From positions 2,342-24,610 of the forward strand of contig DJAA01000024.1 of assembly GCA_002428085.1 (NCBI GenBank): a DNA stretch of 22,269 nt, read 5' to 3'. This DNA is from Sulfurimonas sp. UBA6014 (GTDB lineage: Bacteria; Campylobacterota; Campylobacteria; Campylobacterales; Sulfurimonadaceae). This document shows positions 15,479 through 22,269 of this stretch, one piece after another (position 1 is the stretch's first letter; each line of letters begins with the position of its first letter). The notes under the pieces were generated by a model that made no database searches, was not told the origin of the DNA, and saw nothing but the letters and a program-made list of their open reading frames with translations. The position numbers and the translations under genes were made by a program.

Positions 15479-15973
15479 TTGCCAATGTACCTCAAGCGTG
15501 AGCTCGGTAAAAGTTTAACAACTTTCAAAGGGATTCATTTTGGGTATAAAACTCTCAAAAGGAGTTCACACAGATATGAGGCAACGGTTGGTATTGGTGG
15601 AAATTTAGGAGATGTACTTAGAAGATTTGAGCACCTTTTTGTCTCTTTAAAGAAAGATGTGAGAGTTGAAGTTTTGCAAACTTCGCTGATTTTAAAAAAT
15701 CCTCCTTTTGGTTTTGTAGATCAAAAGGATTTTTTTAATGCAATTGTTGTTCTTCAGGTGAGTATGCAGCCGAGGTTGTTTTTGGATTATTTGATGAGAT
15801 TAGAGAAAAAATATGCAAGACATAGAAGTTTTGCAAATGCACCAAGGACTTTAGATTTGGATATAATTTTTTTTCAAGACAGAGTGATTAAGAGCCAAAA
15901 GCTTGTGATTCCACATCCAAAGTGGCATGAGAGACAAAGTGTCTTACTCCCCCTTGGGAGCTTAAAAATATGA
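15479..15973 (+). CDS. folK: HPPK (6-hydroxymethyl-dihydropterin pyrophosphokinase)
   Basis: FolK transfers pyrophosphate from ATP to 6-hydroxymethyl-7,8-dihydropterin in folate synthesis. Recognisable segments are VGIGGNLGDVLRRFEHL (starting near residue 37), LKNPPFGFVDQKDFFNAIV, the catalytic RHRSFANAPRTLDLDIIFF (the DLDI metal site), and IPHPKWHERQSVLLPL. About 35 residues of basic sequence precede the enzyme core, more than in E. coli FolK. The start may be TTG 15479 or ATG 15485 (two codons later); neither has a strong Shine-Dalgarno. The stop overlaps the flhF start as ATGA. folK directly before flhF is a conserved arrangement in Campylobacter as I recall it. Confidence 0.92.
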   Translation: MPMYLKRELGKSLTTFKGIHFGYKTLKRSSHRYEATVGIGGNLGDVLRRFEHLFVSLKKDVRVEVLQTSLILKNPPFGFVDQKDFFNAIVVLQVSMQPRLFLDYLMRLEKKYARHRSFANAPRTLDLDIIFFQDRVIKSQKLVIPHPKWHERQSVLLPLGSLKI

Positions 15974-17256
15974 AAATACTCACCTTTACAGGGAAAACCC
16001 CCTCAGAAGCATTAAAAAAAGCAAAACTTGCCATAGGCGATGAGGGGATGCTCATTGAGACAAGAGAGATACAAAAAAAATCGCTCGGACGCCAACCTTT
16101 GTATGAAATTGTTATCGGTGTTGAGGAAGATATAAAAGATACACCAACAAAACATAACACCTATACAAATGTTACAAAACCTTTACATAAACAAAAACCT
16201 ATTGTTCAAGAGAGCCAAGAGGTTTTATTTGATATCTCAAATGCCGCGAAGCAGATTGCTAAAATCGCAGATGTAACAGATCCCTCATATGAGTACTCAA
16301 ATGCGAGGGCTACCCCAAATGTTTATGAGCCAAAAGAACTCAAAGAGATTAAATCTGAAATAGCAAAACTCGGTGATAAAGTCAAAATTATCCAAAATAT
16401 GTTTTGGAATGAAAAAGCTCCTGATTTAGAAAATTCTATCCCCCCTGAATTTGCGGAAATATACCGTTTGGCTTCTCAAAGTGGGATGAATAAAGAGCAT
16501 CTTGATGCCATCATGCAGATGACACTTGAACATATGCCTTTTAAAATGAAAGAAAATTCAGCGACAGTTAAGAGATATTTTCAGACACTTTTGAGAAAAA
16601 TGGTCCCTATTCGATTGGAGACAACCCCCTCTGCAGGGAATAAAAAAGTCATAATGCTAGTTGGACCTACTGGTGTGGGCAAAACTACTTCCATTGCAAA
16701 ACTAGCCGCAAGGTACTCTTTTTTGTTACAAAAAAAATATAAAGTTGGACTTGTTGTTTTGGATACGTATCGAATAGGTGCGGTGGAGCAGCTTATGCAG
16801 TATGCGAGGATGATGAAGCTTGGTATTGAGACAGTTGTTGACCCTCCAGAGTTTGCAAGTGCACTTAACTCTTTGCGGTATTGTGACTATATTCTTATTG
16901 ACACTATGGGCTCAAGTCCTTACGATAAAGGAAAAATAGAGAAAATTTATGAATGTCTAGAGGCAAATGATACAGAGCTCAGTGTCGATGTTGTTTTAGT
17001 CATGCCAAGCTCTATAAAATATGAAGATTTAAAAATAACGTATGATAATTTTGATAGCTTAAATGTAGATACGATTATGTTTACAAAACTCGATGAGACA
17101 AGGGGATTTGGAAATATATTTTCTTTGGCGTATGAGACTAAAAAACCTATTAGTTATTTTTCTGTAGGGCAAGAGGTCCCTGAAGATTTAGTATGTGCAA
17201 GCAGTGATTTTTTAGTTGAATGTTTATTACATGGTTTTAATCGGAGCAAAATATGA
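15970..17256 (+). CDS. flhF: Flagellar SRP-like GTPase FlhF
   Basis: FlhF is a signal-recognition-particle-type GTPase that sets the polar site of flagellar assembly and, in Campylobacter, is needed for sigma-54 flagellar gene expression. The 428-residue protein has the N-terminal basic B region starting MKILTFTGKTPSEALKKAK, a helical N domain (about 120-215) and the G domain with the P-loop GPTGVGKTT (232-240), DTYRIGAVEQL, DTMGSSPYD (G3, where DTAGRSP is more usual), and FTKLDETRGFGN. It overlaps folK and flhG by four bases each (ATGA), so it is translationally coupled on both sides. Its partner FlhG follows immediately. Confidence 0.96.
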   Translation: MKILTFTGKTPSEALKKAKLAIGDEGMLIETREIQKKSLGRQPLYEIVIGVEEDIKDTPTKHNTYTNVTKPLHKQKPIVQESQEVLFDISNAAKQIAKIADVTDPSYEYSNARATPNVYEPKELKEIKSEIAKLGDKVKIIQNMFWNEKAPDLENSIPPEFAEIYRLASQSGMNKEHLDAIMQMTLEHMPFKMKENSATVKRYFQTLLRKMVPIRLETTPSAGNKKVIMLVGPTGVGKTTSIAKLAARYSFLLQKKYKVGLVVLDTYRIGAVEQLMQYARMMKLGIETVVDPPEFASALNSLRYCDYILIDTMGSSPYDKGKIEKIYECLEANDTELSVDVVLVMPSSIKYEDLKITYDNFDSLNVDTIMFTKLDETRGFGNIFSLAYETKKPISYFSVGQEVPEDLVCASSDFLVECLLHGFNRSKI

Positions 17257-18128
17257 TAGGTCATCAAGCAAAGATGCTTGAAGAGTTAGTCGCTTCAAAC
17301 GCACCAAAAAGGTCTAAAAAAACAAGATTTGTTGCTATCACTAGTGGAAAAGGGGGAGTTGGCAAAAGTACGATAAGTTCCAACTTAGCTTATGTTTTGT
17401 CACAAAGCGGGTTGAACGTTGGAATCTTTGATGCTGATATAGGACTTGCAAATTTAGATGTCATGTTCAATGTAAAAATCAAGAAAAATATTTTACATGT
17501 TCTCAAAGGGGAGGCAACTGTATCTGATATTTTGATTCCTATCACTAGAAATCTTATTTTGATTCCTGGTGAAAGTGGCGATGAGATACTCAAATTTTCA
17601 AATATGGCACTCTTTGATCGTTTTATGCAAGAAGCCGAAGTTCTTGATAAACTTGATGTCATGATAATAGATACGGGTGCGGGAATTGGCGAGCACATAC
17701 AAATGTTTTTAAATGCGGCTGATGATGTTATTGTTGTAACAGTTCCAGATCCTGCAGCTATTACAGATGCATATGCAACCATAAAAACGATAGCCGTAAT
17801 TCGTCATGATATTAGCCTTTTGCTCAATCAAGTTAAGAGTGAAAAAGAGGCACAAGCAGTTTTTGGAAAAATTCAAAAAGTAGCACAGACAAATATTGGT
17901 GGACATTTGGAATTAAACTTGATTGGTAAAATCAATTCTGATATTAAAGTCTCCTCTTCTGTCAAGCAAAGAGCACTTTTTTGTGTAACACATCCAAATT
18001 CTCAACCGCACAAAGATATTGTTTCGATTGCCAATAATATCGTTGCCAAATTGGAACGTAATGTGCTAGTTACTTCAAAAGAAAGTGGTTTGTCAGGACT
18101 CTTTAAGCGTCTCATAGAGCATTTTTAA
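17253..18128 (+). CDS. flhG: Flagellar number regulator FlhG (MinD/ParA-type ATPase)
   Basis: FlhG limits flagellar number by controlling FlhF and, in Campylobacter, also affects division-site choice. The 291-residue protein has the deviant Walker A motif SGKGGVGKST (31-40), FDADIGLANLDVMF, and IIDTGAGIG, all typical of MinD-like ATPases, and ends with an amphipathic helix (SGLSGLFKRLIEHF) that would bind membrane when dimeric. The N-terminus MIGHQAKMLEELV resembles the DQAxxLR motif with which FlhG stimulates FlhF GTPase. Its ATG overlaps the flhF stop by four bases. A hairpin spans its 3' end (separate entry). Confidence 0.95.
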   Translation: MIGHQAKMLEELVASNAPKRSKKTRFVAITSGKGGVGKSTISSNLAYVLSQSGLNVGIFDADIGLANLDVMFNVKIKKNILHVLKGEATVSDILIPITRNLILIPGESGDEILKFSNMALFDRFMQEAEVLDKLDVMIIDTGAGIGEHIQMFLNAADDVIVVTVPDPAAITDAYATIKTIAVIRHDISLLLNQVKSEKEAQAVFGKIQKVAQTNIGGHLELNLIGKINSDIKVSSSVKQRALFCVTHPNSQPHKDIVSIANNIVAKLERNVLVTSKESGLSGLFKRLIEHF

Positions 18129-18153
18129 CTCACTTTATGAATGTTCTCTATGA
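18112..18153 (+). repeat. Inverted repeat across the flhG 3' end
   Basis: TCATAGAG (18112-18119) and CTCTATGA (18146-18153) are perfect reverse complements, with a further CAT/ATG match inside separated by a two-base bulge. The loop contains the flhG stop codon. There is no strong T run after it, so it could be a weak attenuator or processing site in the 57-base gap before the next gene. Confidence 0.3.
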
Positions 18154-18185
18154 TTTGAGTCTTAAGTATATTTTGAGGTTAATGA

Positions 18186-18518
18186 ATGCTTGGTGAAAAT
18201 TTTGTATATTTTTTTACAGTTCAAGGTTTTTTTGTAGGGATTATTTTTGGTATACTAAAATCTTTCAACGCAGAGGGCTTACTTTTATATACTTTTTTAA
18301 TTACAGGATTTTTTTATCTCTTTTCTCATGTCATAATAGCTTTTTATTATAAAACAATGGTTGCAAAAACGTACTATTTTCCCAAAGACACCCATGAAAA
18401 AGAGCTTGATATGTTTGTAAAAGAGATAAATAAAAGAGAAAAATTGATTGACTCTGTTTATAGAGTTACTGAAGCAGCTGTGAATGTCAATGTTACAGAT
18501 GCGATTAGGGATAAATAA
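18186..18518 (+). CDS. Unknown two-helix membrane protein in flagellar operon
   Basis: I do not recognise a named family. The 110-residue protein has two hydrophobic segments, about residues 6-24 (FVYFFTVQGFFVGIIFGIL) and 31-54 (EGLLLYTFLITGFFYLFSHVIIAF), with a short loop, then a soluble C-terminal half of charged helix (HEKELDMFVKEINKREKLIDSVYRVTE). There is no cleavable signal peptide pattern. The start ATG at 18186 lies 57 bases after flhG, and the stop overlaps the fliA start by one base (TAATG), so its expression is coupled to the sigma factor. A similar small protein sits at the same place between flhG and fliA in Campylobacter as I recall it. A flagellar role is inferred from position only. 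Confidence 0.85.
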   Translation: MLGENFVYFFTVQGFFVGIIFGILKSFNAEGLLLYTFLITGFFYLFSHVIIAFYYKTMVAKTYYFPKDTHEKELDMFVKEINKREKLIDSVYRVTEAAVNVNVTDAIRDK

Positions 18519-19204
18519 TGGGTTCAAATATCTATTTAAATGATTTGAAACACAAAGAAGATGAGTTAGCTATACAGTATTTACCTGCAGTAAAAGCTAT
18601 GGCATTTAGGCTCAAAGAGAGATTGCCGAGCTCCATAGACTTTCTAGATCTCTCTGCTATTGGGACAGAAGAGCTTATTAAACTGGCAAGAAAATACGAT
18701 GAAAAACTCAATGACTCTTTTTGGGGATATGCAAAAAAAAGAGTTTATGGAGCTATGCTTGATTATTTGAGAAGTTTAGATATTCTCAGCCGTGCAAGTA
18801 GAAAACTTATTAAAGCTATTGACTATGCTGTAGAAGAATTTATGGTTCTCAATAATGAAGAGCCCTCGGATGAGGAGCTATCCATTATTCTTCAAGAGCC
18901 AATTGATAAAGTTCATGAGGCACGGATTGCTTCTTCGATATTTTCAGTAATGCCACTTCAAGACCAGTTGCATGTAGGCGATGAAGGTGCAGCCTTGGCA
19001 CAAATTGAAAAGGAAGAATTGATTGAAATTATCAAAAATATTCTAGGTTCATATAATGAAAGAGAGCAATTAATTATCCAATTGTATTATTTTGAAGAGT
19101 TGAATCTCAAAGAGATAAGTGAAGTGCTTAATATTACAGAATCTAGAATTTCACAAATTCACAAATCGGTAATCTCTCGAATCAAAGAAAGTGTAGGAGC
19201 ATAA
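18518..19204 (+). CDS. fliA: Flagellar sigma factor sigma-28 (FliA)
   Basis: FliA directs RNA polymerase to late flagellar promoters such as flagellin genes. The 228-residue protein carries region 2 (YLPAVKAMAFRLKERLPSSIDFLDLSAIGTEELIKLARKYD ... FWGYAKKRVYGAMLDYLRSLDILSR in parts), a short region 3 (EEPSDEELSIILQEP), and region 4 with the helix-turn-helix NLKEISEVLNITESRISQIHKSV. The ATG overlaps the preceding stop by one base. No anti-sigma factor flgM is present in the window. The gene lies just upstream of fliM, so the switch proteins and the sigma factor are probably made from one message. Confidence 0.96.
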   Translation: MGSNIYLNDLKHKEDELAIQYLPAVKAMAFRLKERLPSSIDFLDLSAIGTEELIKLARKYDEKLNDSFWGYAKKRVYGAMLDYLRSLDILSRASRKLIKAIDYAVEEFMVLNNEEPSDEELSIILQEPIDKVHEARIASSIFSVMPLQDQLHVGDEGAALAQIEKEELIEIIKNILGSYNEREQLIIQLYYFEELNLKEISEVLNITESRISQIHKSVISRIKESVGA

Positions 19205-19206
19205 CT

Positions 19207-20298
19207 ATGGCAGATATACTTTCACAAGAGGAGATAGATGCGCTTTTAGATGTTGTGGAGGATGAAGGAGATGACGTTCTTGATGGGGGAGAAGACAATC
19301 TCCTTCCCCAAAGACAAGTAACGCTTTATGATTTTAAAAGGCCAAACAGGGTATCAAAAGAGCAGCTTCGTGCTTTTAGAGGTGTTCATGACAAGATGGC
19401 AAGATCTCTTGCTTCCCAAATATCTTCTATTATGCGCTCTATCGTAGAGATACAGTTTCACTCAGTAGATCAGATGACATATGGTGAATTTTTAATGTCT
19501 CTTCCAAACCCTACGAGCTTTAATGTTTTTTCTATAAAACCACTTGAGGGGAGTGGAATCATTGAGATAAATCCTTCTATCGCATTTCCTATGCTTGATC
19601 GTCTTCTTGGTGGAAAAGGTGAGCCTTTTGATGCAAATAGAGAATTTTCAGATATTGAATTGAGTCTTTTTGAGACCATTTTAAGAGTCATGATGAGCAC
19701 GCTTAAAGAGGCTTGGGGACCTGTTATGGATGTTTATCCAACTGTAGAATCTAAGGAGTCAAGCCCAAATGTTATTCAGATAGTTGCACAAAATGAGATT
19801 GTTGTTATGGTTGTCATGGAGATAATTATAGGACACAGCTCTGGTATGATGAATATTTGCTATCCTGTTATTTCTCTGGAGCCTGTTTTGCCAAAACTAG
19901 CCAGTCGGGATTTAATGCTCAATGAAACAAGTTCGAAAAAAAGCAGAAATACTGAACTACAAGTTTTGCTTGGCGGTGCTAAAGTAAATGTTGAAGCAAA
20001 TTTGGGTGGAGCAGAGTTGACTCTTGGAGATGTTTTAGAGCTAAAAGTGGGAGATATTTTAAGATTATCTAGCCCTGCAAATGATATTGTAACAGTCAGT
20101 GTTGATGGAAAAGAGAGATTTAGTGGGGAAATGGGTTTGAGAAGATTTAGAAAATCTATTTTAATCACACAAATAGTAGAAACCGAAAAAGATGCAGTCA
20201 AACGTGCGTTAGAGAATTTTGAACAATTGCGTCATGATAAAATATCTGGCGTTAAAGATATCATCAATAATGAAAATGAATATACAGAAGAGGAGTAA
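19207..20298 (+). CDS. fliM: Flagellar motor switch protein FliM
   Basis: FliM forms the middle of the cytoplasmic C-ring and binds phosphorylated CheY to reverse rotation. The 363-residue protein begins with the CheY-binding peptide ADILSQEEIDALL (residues 2-14), followed by an acidic linker, the CheC-like middle domain (from about 42, with FDVFSIKPLEG-type sequence and the GGKGEPF loop near residue 135) and the C-terminal SpoA domain (about 250-325, ELQVLLGGAKVNVEANLGGAELTLGDVLELKVGD in parts). The start is two bases after the fliA stop. All parts of a full FliM are present, so it is likely functional. Its C-terminus interacts with FliY, encoded next. Confidence 0.97.
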   Translation: MADILSQEEIDALLDVVEDEGDDVLDGGEDNLLPQRQVTLYDFKRPNRVSKEQLRAFRGVHDKMARSLASQISSIMRSIVEIQFHSVDQMTYGEFLMSLPNPTSFNVFSIKPLEGSGIIEINPSIAFPMLDRLLGGKGEPFDANREFSDIELSLFETILRVMMSTLKEAWGPVMDVYPTVESKESSPNVIQIVAQNEIVVMVVMEIIIGHSSGMMNICYPVISLEPVLPKLASRDLMLNETSSKKSRNTELQVLLGGAKVNVEANLGGAELTLGDVLELKVGDILRLSSPANDIVTVSVDGKERFSGEMGLRRFRKSILITQIVETEKDAVKRALENFEQLRHDKISGVKDIINNENEYTEEE

Positions 20299-20302
20299 TT
20301 GA

Positions 20303-21169
20303 ATGAATGAATTTATAAAATTATTTGAAAATGAAACAATTGGGACTCTTGAGGCATTGATTGGTCAAGCTCCTTTGCTTGAACTTAAAGAAGACCAGAC
20401 TTTAAGCATTATTTCAAATATTATTCCTCCTATTGTGCTAGTTAAATTGAAAGTTTCTGGGAGTGTTGAAGCAAAAGCCATGGTAGCATTACCCCCAATT
20501 TTATCAAGTTCTTTAGCGGACATGATGATGGGCGAAGAAGCAAGTGGCAGAGAAGAAATCAATGATGATGATTTGGATGCTACAAAAGAGATTATTTCAA
20601 ATATTTTTGGCGCTATAGGCAACGCACTCTCTTCTCAAAAAAAGATGCCCTCTTTACTTTTTTCTGTTGAGGGTATAGAGTTGATAGAAGAGGGGTCTGA
20701 AGTCTCTTTGGAAGAGTATAGTAAAATGTATGTGTACAAATTTACTATTGGGGGACTCAGTTCTTTACTGATGTTTATTATGGATGAAAAATTACAAAAT
20801 TCATTTTTACCTCCTCCTCTTAAGAGTTCTGAGAATGGATCATTTGGGAGTGCTCAAGGGAGTGACAATAAGGGAGCAAATGATTTTCAATTGAACAATG
20901 CGGAGATGAATAATATTTCTTTGATAATGGATGTAAAACTTCCAGTTCGGGTCCGTATTGGTAAAAAAAAGATGTTGCTTAAAGATGTTTTAAATATGGA
21001 TATCGGTTCTGTAATAGAATTAAATCAGTTGGCAAATGATCCATTAGAAATTTTAGTAGATAACCATGTTATTGCACAAGGCGAAGTTGTGATTGTAGAT
21101 GGCAATTTTGGTATACAAATAACTCTTATCGGGACAAAAAGAGAAAGATTGACGCAGTTAAAATCCTAA
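20303..21169 (+). CDS. fliY: Flagellar motor switch protein FliY
   Basis: FliY is a C-ring component in Campylobacterota, Gram-positive bacteria and spirochetes, combining a CheC-like domain with a FliN-type SpoA domain. The 288-residue protein has an N-terminal region without the EIDALL CheY-binding peptide, a CheC-like middle (about 75-165) and a C-terminal SpoA domain (about 205-280, MDVKLPVRVRIGKKKMLLKDVLNMDIGSVIEL in parts). The CheC helix reads DLDATKEIISNIFGAIGNAL, in which the Glu and Asn are spaced by one residue more than in active CheC phosphatases. It begins four bases after fliM. No separate fliN is in this window. Confidence 0.93.
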   Translation: MNEFIKLFENETIGTLEALIGQAPLLELKEDQTLSIISNIIPPIVLVKLKVSGSVEAKAMVALPPILSSSLADMMMGEEASGREEINDDDLDATKEIISNIFGAIGNALSSQKKMPSLLFSVEGIELIEEGSEVSLEEYSKMYVYKFTIGGLSSLLMFIMDEKLQNSFLPPPLKSSENGSFGSAQGSDNKGANDFQLNNAEMNNISLIMDVKLPVRVRIGKKKMLLKDVLNMDIGSVIELNQLANDPLEILVDNHVIAQGEVVIVDGNFGIQITLIGTKRERLTQLKS

Positions 21170-21186
21170 TCAAATATAAAGAAAAA

Positions 21187-22239
21187 ATGAATTCACAGCA
21201 AAATATATTGAAAAATAATAAAAAAGTTTTACTAGGGATGAGTGGAGGTGTTGATTCAACTATTTCTGCATTATTACTTAAGGAAGAGGGGTATGAAGTT
21301 GAAGGTTTATATATGAAACTTCACTCAAAGCCAGGTTATCATGAAACTCATCAAACACGTGCACAAAAAGCAGCTGACTTTGTTGGCATAAAATTGCATG
21401 TGCTCGATTTACAAGAAATATTCAATCAAAAAGTATTTCAGCCATTTATGGATACCTATGCTGAGGGTAAAACCCCAAATCCTTGTGCTTTATGCAACAG
21501 AAATTTAAAATTTGGTGAGATGATAAAATTTGCAGATACAATAGGCGCTTATTATTTGGCAACTGGTCACTATATTAAAACAGATGGAAAATATTTTTAC
21601 GCAGCACATGACGATACAAAAGATCAGAGTTATTTTTTATTTTATGTAGAAAAAGAGATTTTACCAAGATTATTATTTCCTCTAGGCACTAGAAAAAAAA
21701 GTGATATAAAAAACATGGCAGCGGGGGTAGAGGGACTAGAATCTTTTGCAAGTCAGAGCGAATCAAGTGAAATTTGTTTTGTTGAGACAAATTATACTGA
21801 TTTACTTAGAAACTATATGGATGTAGATAATGTTGGCGATGTGTTAGATAAAGAGGGAAATATAGTAGGCAAGCATAAAGGATATATGCACTACACAGTT
21901 GGAAAAAGAAAAGGATTTAGCGTCAATGGTGCACATGATCCACACTATGTTCTTAGTACAAACCCAACAACGAATCAAATAGTAGTTGGCAAAAAAGAGG
22001 ACCTTGCATGCACAAGTGTAGTTTTAGAAAACCTCAATATATTTATTGATTCCCTAGAATTTGAAACAACAGTAAAGTTAAGATACAGAACACGTTTGGT
22101 TGGCTGCTTTGTACGGATTGATAACGATAAGGCATATGTCACTTTACAAGAGAGTGTGTTTGGTGTTGCAGTAGGGCAAGCCGCCGTATTTTACAACAAT
22201 GACAAACTTATTGGTGGTGGTTGGATAACAGAAGTATAA
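21187..22239 (+). CDS. mnmA: tRNA 2-thiouridylase MnmA
   Basis: MnmA adds sulfur to C2 of the wobble uridine of tRNAs for Lys, Glu and Gln. The 350-residue protein has the PP-loop GMSGGVDST (17-25) for adenylation, the first active-site cysteine C100 in NPCALCNRNLKFGEM, ATGHY, the DDTKDQSYFLF segment, and the second cysteine C197 in ESSEICFVE. The C-terminal barrel domains are present with GKRKGF and the RYR segment, so the protein is complete. It starts 17 bases after fliY in the same direction and could be read from the flagellar message, although its job is unrelated. The A-rich leader offers only a weak Shine-Dalgarno. Confidence 0.97.
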   Translation: MNSQQNILKNNKKVLLGMSGGVDSTISALLLKEEGYEVEGLYMKLHSKPGYHETHQTRAQKAADFVGIKLHVLDLQEIFNQKVFQPFMDTYAEGKTPNPCALCNRNLKFGEMIKFADTIGAYYLATGHYIKTDGKYFYAAHDDTKDQSYFLFYVEKEILPRLLFPLGTRKKSDIKNMAAGVEGLESFASQSESSEICFVETNYTDLLRNYMDVDNVGDVLDKEGNIVGKHKGYMHYTVGKRKGFSVNGAHDPHYVLSTNPTTNQIVVGKKEDLACTSVVLENLNIFIDSLEFETTVKLRYRTRLVGCFVRIDNDKAYVTLQESVFGVAVGQAAVFYNNDKLIGGGWITEV

Positions 22240-22241
22240 AT

Positions 22242-22269
22242 TCAGATAAACTCTTTAAAATCCTCCTCA
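22242..22269 (-). CDS. Possible C-terminal end of a convergent gene (partial)
   Basis: On the minus strand the last 28 bases read in one frame as EEDFKEFI followed by a TGA stop at 22244-22242. An acidic/hydrophobic C-terminus of this kind is plausible, and it would end two bases after the mnmA stop codon. With eight codons only, chance cannot be excluded, and no product can be named. Confidence 0.25.

Noticed and set aside
1..22269. Defence system, prophage, CRISPR array or mobile element
   Set aside because: All genes but a few small ones match conserved housekeeping or flagellar families in conserved order, and no repeat array, transposase or integrase was seen.

Overview
This window looks like ordinary core chromosome from a flagellated Campylobacterota (epsilonproteobacterium), most likely a Sulfurimonas/Sulfuricurvum-type organism. 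The reasons are the AT-rich composition, tightly packed and often overlapping genes, a futalosine-type menaquinone gene, FliY as a C-ring protein, and gene order. From memory (not checked here), two blocks match Campylobacter jejuni: M23 peptidase-lpxC-tsaB-like-thrB-ylxR-infB-rbfA-rimP, and sppA-mqnF next to aroQ-folK-flhF-flhG-(small membrane protein)-fliA-fliM-fliY. Genus is inference only.

Layout. Positions 1-4320: the 3' part of flhB (flagellar export gate), a DHH-family protein that has lost most catalytic residues, a membrane-anchored M23 peptidase, lpxC (lipid A) and a short TsaB-like protein. Positions 4338-8915: thrB, then a translation-factor cluster (ylxR, infB, rbfA, rimP) joined by overlapping stop and start codons. 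Positions 8931-12545: ribD (riboflavin), a UbiE/MenG methyltransferase (menaquinone), xseA and a small FmdE-like protein. All of this reads on the + strand.

Positions 12629-14719 carry the only complete minus-strand genes, mqnF followed by sppA, which converge on the FmdE-like gene across a 12-bp hairpin. The 270-bp mqnF/aroQ gap is the longest non-coding stretch. It holds a -10 element for mqnF, candidate -10 elements for aroQ, and two inverted repeats, one an imperfect 20-bp stem. Positions 14990-21169 run aroQ, folK, flhF, flhG, an unknown two-helix membrane protein, fliA, fliM and fliY. This looks like one transcription unit in which shikimate and folate genes lead into polar flagellar placement (FlhF/FlhG), late flagellar transcription (sigma-28) and the motor switch (FliM/FliY). 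mnmA closes the window, with a possible C-terminal end of a convergent gene at the edge.

I found no tRNA, rRNA, CRISPR array, insertion sequence, prophage or clear sign of recent transfer, and no convincing new multigene system. The points worth a second look are the degenerate DHH protein, the FmdE-like protein with a reduced cysteine set, the unknown membrane protein between flhG and fliA, the aroQ leader hairpin, and a hairpin centred on the thrB stop codon.
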